This document shows positions 16,201 to 23,300 of a stretch of DNA of 38,422 nucleotides, in pieces. Source of the stretch: CAYTLW01 sp964438735 (lineage in GTDB: Bacteria > Myxococcota_A > UBA9042); assembly GCA_964438735.1 (NCBI GenBank), contig CAYTLW010000068.1, positions 1 through 38,422 of the forward strand, in the 5' to 3' direction. How positions within the stretch are numbered: position 1 is the stretch's first letter; each line of letters opens with the position of its first letter. Position numbers and translations under genes: made by a program. The notes beneath the pieces are model-generated. The model was not told the origin of the DNA and did not search any database. It saw only the letters and a list, made by a program, of their open reading frames with translations.

Positions 16201-17939
16201 CACTTGACCCCCGCCTGTACATAGGCGCAGGCATCGCCGGTGGTACAGGCGTTGCCATCATCGCACTTGGCGCCCGCCTTCTTGGGCGTGATCTTGCAGC
16301 CCTGGGCCTTGTCACAGCTGTCGATGGTGCAGGTGTTGCCGTCATCGCATTGGGCCACGTCACCGCCGCCGCAGACGCCCTTTGTGCAGGTGGTCTTGAC
16401 GGTGCATTTATTGCCGTCGTCACAGGCGCTGCCGTCGCCCAGGATCTTGTTGGCGCACTGGCCGGTGGCGCCATCGCAGGAGGCGTTCACGCAGGGGTTG
16501 CCGCCGCCGCAATCCTTGGCCTTTCCGGCGCTGCACTGTCCGGCGGTGCAGGTATCGTTCTCGGTGCAGAGGTCGCCGTCTTCGCAGGCGCCCCCGTCAG
16601 CGACCGGCTTGTTGCTGCACTGGCCCGCTGCCTTGTCGCAGGCGTCGGCGGTGCACGGGTTCTTGTCGGCGCAATCCTTGGCTACGCCGCCGGCACATTT
16701 GCCGCCGGTGCAGGTCTCGCCGACGCTGCAGCCGTCGCCATCATCGCACGCGTCGCCATCGCCCAGGGGCGGGAAGGCGCAACCGCCGGTCTTGGGATCA
16801 CACGTATTCTTGGTGCACGCCTGCTTGTCGTCGCAGTCCTTGGGCAATCCGGCGCAGACTCCCTGGTCGTCGCAGGTCTCGCCGGAGGTGCAGGCGTCGC
16901 CATCGTCGCAGGGCTGGGCCACCATTGGCGCGTTGACGCAGCCGGTGGCGGGCTCGCAACTGTCCTTGGTGCAGGGCTGACCGTCATCGCACGCGGCCTC
17001 GTCGGTCTGCCCATCGCAGTCGTTGTCGACCCCATCGCAGGCCTCGGCGATGGGCGCCGCGCCGCTGCAGTCGGTCAATCCGCCGCCGGCGGGCGCGCCG
17101 GGTTCACCGTCGGCCAGGCAGACCCGCTGCCCGGCGCACGGGCCGCTGCCGCAGGAGGTGGCCAGCTTCAAGGTCATGGCCCGGCCGGAGCACGTGCACA
17201 TGGCGCCAGCATCCGGCACGCATTGCACGACGCCATTGCCGTCCACGTCGTCGGTCTGCTGGCAGGTGTAGCCAGCGGGACAGGGCGTCGACTTGCTGCA
17301 CCACGTGCCGCAGAAGGAGCCCTTGCCCGGTCCCCAGGCCACGCAGGCGGCGTAGGGATCGCCGGGGTGCGTGCAGTCGCTGTTGACGGTGCACGGGTCA
17401 CAGAGGGTCAGCTTCTTGGGCAGGCAGTACTTGGTCGTCGCGTCGCTGGAGGGTTCGACGCAGACGGTGGCCGCCGGGCAGGCATCGGTGCAGACCTCGG
17501 CGCACTCCCGGTTGCCGTCGGGCAACCAGGTGCACTTGCCGCTGTCGCAATCGGCGTCGGACAGGCACGCGCAGCCCACCTTGCCCTGGCAGGACCCGGT
17601 CGAGGTGTCCTCTGAGGCCTCATCGGGCTCCGCGACCACATCCTGTTCGACCATCGCGTCGCCGGGCGCGGTGGCATCTTCGGCGCCCGCGTCCACCAGT
17701 GGATCGCTGGCATCGGTCGTGTCGGCAATCGGCTGGCCGGTGTCGCTGGGCACGGGTGAGCCGGTGTCGAACTTCACGCTGCCGGAGTCGAATAATCCCG
17801 GACCGAAGGGCGACGTATCCGCGCCTGTGCCGCCACCGACGGGCGCCGGCTCGCCGCAACCAACCGCGGCGACCAACAGCGTCAGGGCGAGCGCCACGGT
17901 TCGGCACCGAGGCCACGCGCGGGCGTCGTCATCTCCCAT
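13203..17939 (-). CDS. Giant Cys-rich lipoprotein with tandem seven-bladed beta-propellers
   Basis: ATG 17939 has GGGGAG upstream and yields a lipoprotein signal ending in LLVAAVGC (Cys26), total 1578 residues. In-frame codons further upstream encode no signal peptide. Order: an acidic Asp/Ser/Thr/Pro spacer; a Cys module (CQGKVGCACLSDADCDSGKC, then CDPCTVNSDC); a MopE-type motif CDGVDNDCDGQTDE (about 300); a stalk of CDDG...CT..C repeats to about 760; propeller 1 (about 765-1141); a short Cys linker with one further CGDGNPCTLDIC repeat; propeller 2 (about 1191-1578). Each propeller has seven ~50-residue blades of the form D/E-YxYGVA...DGG..AAGY...DGW.VR.....GG, similar to SBBP/delta-60-type repeats. 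The two propellers are collinear, each beginning with (S/T)YGNEKD, so one arose by duplication of the other. Likely a surface-exposed binding or scaffold protein. It follows the triple-DsbA gene by 163 bases. Confidence 0.85.
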   Translation of the reverse strand: MGDDDARAWPRCRTVALALTLLVAAVGCGEPAPVGGGTGADTSPFGPGLFDSGSVKFDTGSPVPSDTGQPIADTTDASDPLVDAGAEDATAPGDAMVEQDVVAEPDEASEDTSTGSCQGKVGCACLSDADCDSGKCTWLPDGNRECAEVCTDACPAATVCVEPSSDATTKYCLPKKLTLCDPCTVNSDCTHPGDPYAACVAWGPGKGSFCGTWCSKSTPCPAGYTCQQTDDVDGNGVVQCVPDAGAMCTCSGRAMTLKLATSCGSGPCAGQRVCLADGEPGAPAGGGLTDCSGAAPIAEACDGVDNDCDGQTDEAACDDGQPCTKDSCEPATGCVNAPMVAQPCDDGDACTSGETCDDQGVCAGLPKDCDDKQACTKNTCDPKTGGCAFPPLGDGDACDDGDGCSVGETCTGGKCAGGVAKDCADKNPCTADACDKAAGQCSNKPVADGGACEDGDLCTENDTCTAGQCSAGKAKDCGGGNPCVNASCDGATGQCANKILGDGSACDDGNKCTVKTTCTKGVCGGGDVAQCDDGNTCTIDSCDKAQGCKITPKKAGAKCDDGNACTTGDACAYVQAGVKCQGAGNPCDDGKPCTLDICNPKTAKCSHTQAKPGAKCNDGSLCTYSDVCVSAGGKLSCVGKVVPCSDGKVCTLDGCDKQTGQCKFTPVKPGGACDDGNKCTVLDKCKLVGGKTVCKGSIKTCIDANDCTADSCDSKTGACKNVPIVGCNSDLCKSGADCNDGDACTKDVCSSGKCKWLPVAGCCELYDVSYGNEKDKPIYSTSGEYLFDVALSATDGGSFAAGYVHAGTNKGSYQGLVIRRAANGKKVWAKHVGPTTGSLSDYFRGVVPRSDGGTWAAGFTYGHGSKGSADGWVVRLSALGSVISSEVFGGSGSDIFYGATARGKDGLIAVGRRYIGGAAGYDAWVVWLDANGKKTGLKERFFGGSSTQNAMAVAWHAKTGRTLVAGSGSVAGKGYQGWLWSISPVGSVTSKHFGGSKSEYLYGITVLADGNVAAAGVTYSGKNPDGFVVRASATLGGAKQYNIVGAKNDYLYDIDQSPDGKVVAAGYSNSGGAGGYDGWAVTLDPVKTTQVANHRFGSDKNDYLYALAVDKGGKRLMAGRTYAGANGDTWQLKADASGKASCGSSGCKSSKECGDGNPCTLDICKSGKCSHLLMNGLSCGGGKVCQSGKCVCTTWNVTYGNEKDNPKYKTTSEYLHAITRAKKGGGSIAAGYVNDGSKNGGMQGLVVRRDDAGKLVWAKHFGTLKTSKSDYLRGVVARSDGGAWAAGYTYNPAVGTSPDGWLLRVTASGGLIKEVRIGGSTSEVIYSAARWGTDGVVLAGYRNVPGGSGNEAWLVWRDANGNPSGLKEKTFGGSGSQYLWGVAWDSVSGATIAVGYQYQSGVSNQGLMARVSKTGSVKSLLTGGSGAELLYDVEILSGSQVWAAGYTTTSASGGRDGWLVRTTTSLSKPIGYKVGGSKYDTIYDLTTTTKGRLVAAGYSNSGPSANYDGWLAEVDPKTGKALWNRYLGGSKSDYFYGVARNASGGYVACGRAYSYPPTTTDADTWQVSVASDGNLVCK
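15650..17010 (-). repeat. CDDG...CT.D.C cysteine-repeat stalk (propeller lipoprotein)
   Basis: Tandem ~20-40-residue units of the form C[DNE]DG..CT..(D).C, alternating with short Gly/Lys-rich connectors. The pattern resembles Dictyostelium-type CTDC repeats and is shared with the first half of the 2824-residue protein encoded upstream. It probably forms an extended, disulfide-stapled, acidic rod. Confidence 0.8.
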
Positions 17940-18002
17940 GATGGTCTCCCCAATGCGTCGAGCGCCATGCGATGAGTCGCTGCAAAGCTCTCGGGCGCGC
18001 GG

Positions 18003-18032
18003 AGGATAACGATCGCCTGCCTGCGGGCTCAA
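18003..18032 (-). promoter_or_regulatory. Candidate internal promoter ahead of the propeller lipoprotein
   Basis: On the minus strand TTGAGC (18027-18032) and TATCCT (18003-18008) are 18 bases apart, about 60 bases upstream of ATG 17939, in the only sizeable gap (163 bases) of the four-gene unit. Partial consensus match, by eye only. It could allow the last two genes to be expressed separately. Confidence 0.3.
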
Positions 18033-18102
18033 GCCTTGTGCACGGCAGCACCGGGTTTGCGGGACTTTCACGCCCCGGCCGCCTCGACACGCGAGTTGGC
18101 TT

Positions 18103-20202
18103 TCACAGGCCCAGACGCGGCAGCACGCTGTTGACCGCATCCTGCAGCGAACCGGCCATCGGGATGAAGCGCCGGCCGTTGAGGTACAGGTTGGGCGTGC
18201 CTTCCACCTGGGCGTTCTGGCCCATCTTCATGGTCGAGTCGATGCGCCGCTCGTGCCGTTTGTCCGCCTGCGCGGCCTTCAGCTTCGCCATGTCCAGGCC
18301 GTTGGCCTTGGCGATTTCGTCCACGACCTGCTGTGACAGCCGATCCTGGGCCGCAAAAAGCGCGTCGTGCACGGGCCAGAACATCTTCTGGCCGCCCTGC
18401 TCCCAGGCCTCCTGGGCCATGACGTGGGCCGGCCGGGCGTTCTCGTGGAAGGGCAGCGGATAGTGCGCGAACACGATCCTGAGCTTGCCGCCGAAGCCCT
18501 CCACCAGCTCGCTGAGCGGGCCGGCGATCTTCTGGCAGTAGGGACACTCGAAATCGGAGAAGGCCACCAGGGTGATCGGCGCGTTCTTCTTGCCCATGAA
18601 AGGCAGCGCGGACACGTTCATCGGATAGGTCTGGTCTTCCAACGAGCGGTAGGCCTTGCCCTTGGAGATGATCTCGTTGTACCAGCCGGCGCCCTTGCGA
18701 CCGGATCGTTCGGCCTTGGCGATCTCCTGTTCGATCACCTTGTTGATCAGCTCTTCTGGCAACGCGCCGGCCAGCTTGCGGCCGTTGATGACGGTATGGG
18801 GCGTGCCATCTACCCGAATGGACTGGCCCTGGGCCAGGTCGGCGTCGATGCGGGCCATGGTGGCCGGGCTCTTGCGGACCTTGTTGAAGCGCTGGATGTT
18901 CAGGCCGAGCTCCTTGGCCCACTGGACGTAGTTGCCCTCGTTGAGCGCGTCCTGACCTTCGAAGAGCTTGTCGTGATACTCCCAGAACTTGCCCTGCGCC
19001 TGGGCCGCGATCGAAGCGGCGTGGGCGGCGCGAGCGTTCGGGTGGATCTCGGACAGCGGGAAGTGCTTGAACGCCAGCCGCACCTTGTCGCCATGGGCCG
19101 TCTTGATCGACTTCAGGGTCTGGCTCGCCTGGCTGCAGAACGGGCATTCGAAATCCGACACCTCCACGATGGTCACCACCGCCTCTGCGCTGTTGCCCAG
19201 GATGGCGTCGTCCTTGCCCAGTGGCAGCTTCCAGACGTCCTCATTTCCGGGCGGCAGGCCCAGTTCTCCCTCACCGGGCGGCGGCTCACCTCCGGCGGCT
19301 GCGCCATCGCCCGCGGGCGGGTCAGCGCCCAGGACGAAGTACTCCAGGAAGGAGCGCCCCTTCTCGGGTTCGAAAGTGAGCACCGCGCTCTCGAAGAGCT
19401 CGAAGCCTTGCTTGCCCTCGCTGCGAGCCCCCTGAACGGCTCCCAACGCCTCGTCGATGACTCGCTTGAAGTCATCGGCGGGCATGGCGCCTTCAAGCAG
19501 GCGTCCGTTGATCAGGAAGCCGGGCGTGCCCTCAGCGCCCAGCGCCTTGGCCGCGCGCTGCTCCCGGTCCACCTGCCGAGCCAACTCCGGGTCGGCCCGA
19601 TCGGCGTCGAATTGGGTCATATCCAGGCTCAGCTCGGTGGCCCAGGCGCGCAGGTTGGCCTCCTCCAGGGCGCTCTGGTTGGCGAATAGCTTGTCGTGAT
19701 AGGGCCAGAACTTGCCCTGACGATGTGCCGCCAGCGCGGCCAGCGCGGCCGGCTTCGCCTTGGCGTGGAAGGGCAGCGGGTTGTTGGCCCAGACGACGCG
19801 GATGTCCTTCGGATAGGCGGCCAGCAGCTCCTTCATGGTCGGCCCCACCTTGGCGCAGAAGGGACACTCGAAGTCCGATATCTCCACCACGACGACCGGT
19901 GCGTCGGCGGGCCCCAGCGACGGCATCGTCGCCGCAAGGACGGTCTGGCCGTCGGCCGGGGCTGCCGCTGTTGCAGCAGGCGCCGCAGCGGGCGCGGTCG
20001 CACCGTCAGCAGCAGCCGGCACCGCTGGCGAGCCCTCCGTCGGAGTCGCCTCGGCCACCTTGGTCGGTGGCGCCCCGGCAGCGCCCGGTGTCTGCACCCA
20101 GACGAGTGATCCAGCGGGCGGGAAGATCTTGGCCGTATAGCGCCCGACGGCGAGGCCCACAAGGAGCCCCGCCGCCGTCGCGACAACAAGTTGTCGATTC
20201 AT
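18103..20202 (-). CDS. Membrane-anchored protein with three DsbA-like thioredoxin domains
   Basis: A 699-residue protein with an N-terminal membrane segment (about 5-22), an Ala/Pro-rich linker to about 95, and three consecutive DsbA/BdbD-like domains (about 95-265, 330-495 and 515-699). All three active sites are intact: FECPFC (Cys113/Cys116), FECPFC (about 351/354) and FECPYC (about 550/553). Each is paired with a cis-Pro loop (EGTPGFLING, DGTPHTVING, EGTPNLYLNG). DsbA-family proteins oxidise or rearrange disulfides in exported proteins; the family normally has one such domain, so a triple fusion is unusual. ATG lies five bases after the stop of the 2824-residue Cys-rich gene, and a GTAGG-type ribosome site overlaps that stop, pointing to coupled translation. 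Its natural substrates are probably the Cys-rich proteins encoded on either side. No DsbB-like quinone oxidoreductase is nearby. Confidence 0.9.
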   Translation of the reverse strand: MNRQLVVATAAGLLVGLAVGRYTAKIFPPAGSLVWVQTPGAAGAPPTKVAEATPTEGSPAVPAAADGATAPAAAPAATAAAPADGQTVLAATMPSLGPADAPVVVVEISDFECPFCAKVGPTMKELLAAYPKDIRVVWANNPLPFHAKAKPAALAALAAHRQGKFWPYHDKLFANQSALEEANLRAWATELSLDMTQFDADRADPELARQVDREQRAAKALGAEGTPGFLINGRLLEGAMPADDFKRVIDEALGAVQGARSEGKQGFELFESAVLTFEPEKGRSFLEYFVLGADPPAGDGAAAGGEPPPGEGELGLPPGNEDVWKLPLGKDDAILGNSAEAVVTIVEVSDFECPFCSQASQTLKSIKTAHGDKVRLAFKHFPLSEIHPNARAAHAASIAAQAQGKFWEYHDKLFEGQDALNEGNYVQWAKELGLNIQRFNKVRKSPATMARIDADLAQGQSIRVDGTPHTVINGRKLAGALPEELINKVIEQEIAKAERSGRKGAGWYNEIISKGKAYRSLEDQTYPMNVSALPFMGKKNAPITLVAFSDFECPYCQKIAGPLSELVEGFGGKLRIVFAHYPLPFHENARPAHVMAQEAWEQGGQKMFWPVHDALFAAQDRLSQQVVDEIAKANGLDMAKLKAAQADKRHERRIDSTMKMGQNAQVEGTPNLYLNGRRFIPMAGSLQDAVNSVLPRLGL

Positions 20203-20207
20203 ACTAC

Positions 20208-20318
20208 CTACTTACAGTATGTCTTCTTGTCGATGCAGCAGTCGTCGTAGTTGACGCAAGTAGAGTCGCACTGGCAACTCTTGCCAGCCTTGTACTTGCA
20301 ATCGCTGCCCTTGCACGA
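20208..20318 (-). other. Somatomedin-B-like C-terminal domain of the giant protein
   Basis: The last ~36 residues have the spacing C....C......C.CD..C..Y.DCC.D....C, with eight cysteines and the diagnostic CDxxCxxYxDCCxD core of somatomedin-B knots. This fold is best known from animal extracellular proteins such as vitronectin; bacterial occurrences are known in extracellular proteins. Assignment rests on Cys spacing alone. Confidence 0.7.
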
Positions 20319-23300
20319 GCCCGACTTGTAGCACAGGCCCACCGAGGAGCTGCACTTCGAGCCGCTACCGCAGGTGTTGATGGTCTTCCAGGACGTCCAC
20401 GAGTAGTAGGTCGAACTGGTCGAGCAGGTCGTGGTCGACCAGCCGGTGCAACCGGCGTAGGCCTTGCGCTCCTGCAGCGTGAGGCTGCCGCTACCCGTGC
20501 AACGCCAGGCCGTCTTGAGCACCTTGGTGCCGCACTTGGTGCCCTTGGTCTTGAGGGTGTTCTTGCACTTCTTGCTCGAACACGTGTCCGTGGTGCAGAT
20601 CTTGCCGTCGCTGCATTGCGAACTGCTGGTGCAGGACTTTGCCACGCAGGTATTGGTCGAGGTCGAGCAGACCTGGGCCGGATTGCATGTCTGGATGGTG
20701 GTCCACTTGGTCCAGTAGTAGTAACTCGAACTCGACGAGCACAACGTGGTCGAGAAGCCAGTGCAGCCGGCGTATGCGTAGCGGCGCTGACGATACTTGC
20801 CCAGGTAGCACTTGTACTCGGTCTTCAGCACCGACTTGCCGCACTTGGTGCCCTTGGGCGAGGTCTTGTTGCTGCACTTCTTGCTCACGCAGGAGTCGCT
20901 TGTGCAGACCTTGCCGTCATTGCACTGCGAACTGGAGGTGCACGACTTGGCCACGCAGGTCTTGAGCGACGACGAGCACGCCTGCGCCGGGTTGCAGGTC
21001 TTGATCGTCACCCAACTGGTGTAGTGGTAGTACGACGAGCTCGTGCTGCAGGAGGTCTGCGAACTGCCGTTGCATCCAGCGTACGCGTAGCGCCGCTGCA
21101 GCTTGTTGCTGCTGCACTTGTAGTACGTCTTGAGGACCGAAGTGCCACACTTGGTGCCCTTGGGCGAGGTGGTGTTGCTGCACTTGTTGCTCACGCACTT
21201 GTCGATGCTGCACTTGCGACCGTCATTGCACTGCGAGTTGAGCAGGCAGGGCTTGGCCAGGCAGGTCTTGGACGATGACGAGCACACCTGGGCCGGGGTG
21301 CAGGTCTTCTGCCAGAACCAGCCGGTCCAGTACAGGTAGCTGCTGCTGGTCGAACACGAGGTGGTCGAGAAGCCCGTGCATCCGCCGTAGGCGTTGCGCT
21401 TGTACAGCTTGTTGCTGGTGCACTTGTACTCGCTCTTGACGACCTTGGTGCCGCACTTGCTGTTCTTGCTCCTGAGCGTCTGCTTGCACTTCTTGAGCAC
21501 GCAGCTGCCGGTGGTGCAGACCTTGCCGTCATTGCACTGCGAGCTGGAGGTGCAGGCCTTGGCGACGCAGGTCTTGGCCGACGCCGAGCAGGTCTCCGCG
21601 GCGTTGCAGGTCTTGATGGTCGCCCACGACGTCCAGTGGTAGTTCGACGTCAGGCTCGAGCAGTAGTTGCCCGAGCTGCCCGGGCAGCCGCGGTAGGCAT
21701 AACGACGCTGCAGCTTGTTGGTGCTGCACTTGTACTCGGTCTTTTTGATGGCCGAGTCGCACTTGGTGCCCTTGGGCGCGGTGGTATTGCTGCACTTGCC
21801 CTTGAGGCACTTGTCGATGGTGCAGACCTTGCCGTCGTTGCACTGGCTGCTCGAGCTGCAGGACTTGGCCAGGCAGGTCTTGGAGCTGGTCGAGCACACC
21901 TGCGCCGAGGTGCAGGTCTTGATGAGCGCCCAAGACGTCCAGTACATGTAGCTGGAACTCGTCGAGCAGAGCGTCGTCGAGAGGCCAGTGCAGCCGCCGT
22001 ATCCGTACCGCCGATACAGCTTGTTCAAGGTGCACTTGTACTCGGTCTTGGAGATCTTGGTGCTGCACTTGGCGTTCTTCTTCATCAGCGTGTTCTTGCA
22101 CTTCTTGCTGACGCAGGCGTCGCTGGTACAGGCCTTGCCATCACTACATTGCGAACTGGAGGTGCAAGGCTTGGGCAGGCAGGTCTTGGAACTGGCCGAG
22201 CAGACCTGCGCCGTGTTGCAGGTCTTGATGGTGATCCACGAGGTCCAGTGGTAGTTGGACGTCAGACTCGAGCAGTACGACGTGGACGTGCCCGGGCAGC
22301 CGCGGTAGGCGTAGCGCCGCTGCAGCTTGTTGGTCGAGCACTTGTACTCCGTCTTCTTGATGGCGGTGTCGCACTTGGTGCCCTTGGGCGCGTTGCTGTA
22401 GACGCACTTGCCGAGAACGCACTTGTCCACCGAGCAGGCCTTGCCGTCGTTGCATTGCGACGACGTGGTGCACTTGAGGACCACGGGCTTGCACGTGCCG
22501 GCCTTGGCATCACAGACCGTGCCGGAGGCGCAGCTCTTGTAGGTCTTCCAGGAGGTGTAGCTCCAGTAGGAAGCCGACGTGGAGCACAGCGTGGTCGAAC
22601 TGCCGTTGCAGCCCGCGTAGGCGTAGCGACGGTAGACCGTCTTGCCGGTGCTGGAGCACTTGTACTCGGTCTTGAGGATCTTCGTACCGCACTTGCTGCC
22701 CTTGGTCTTGAGGGTGTTCTTGCACTTCTTGCTGACGCAGGCGTCGGTGGTGCAGATCTTGCCGTCGTTGCACTGTGAACTCAGCGTGCAGGTCTTGGGC
22801 ACGCAGGTCTTGGCGCTGGAAGAGCACACCTGCGCCGCGTTGCAGGTCTTGATGGTCGCCCACGACGTCCAGTGGTAGTTCGACGTCAGGCTCGAGCAGT
22901 AGTTGCCCGAGCTGCCCGGGCAGCCGCGGTAGGCATAACGACGCTGCAGCTTGTTGGTGCTGCACTTGTACTCGGTCTTTTTGATGGCCGAGTCGCACTT
23001 GGTGCCCTTGGGCGCGGTGGTATTGCTGCACTTGCCGCTGACGCACTTGTCGATGGTGCAGACCTTGCCGTCATTGCACGAAGCGGACGACTTGCACGCC
23101 TTGGCCAGGCAGGTCTTGGAGCTGGTCGAGCAGACCTGGGCGGCGGTGCAGCTCTTGTACAGGAGCCAGCTGGTCCAGTTCAGGTAACTGGAGCTGGTCG
23201 AGCAGAGCGTCGTCGAGAGGCCGGTGCAGCCCGGGTACGCGTAGCGCCGATACAGCTTGTTCAGCGTGCACTTGTACTCGGTCTTGTAGATCTTGGTGCT

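Noticed and set aside
14964..17615. Plus-strand open frame (about 883 codons) opposite the propeller lipoprotein
   Set aside because: Same cause: an Ala/Gly/Leu-rich translation without motif, fully inside the real Cys-rich and propeller coding region.
18103..20202. A frameshift or assembly duplication creating three DsbA domains
   Set aside because: The three domains differ widely in sequence and linkers and lie in one uninterrupted frame, so this is an old internal multiplication rather than an artefact.
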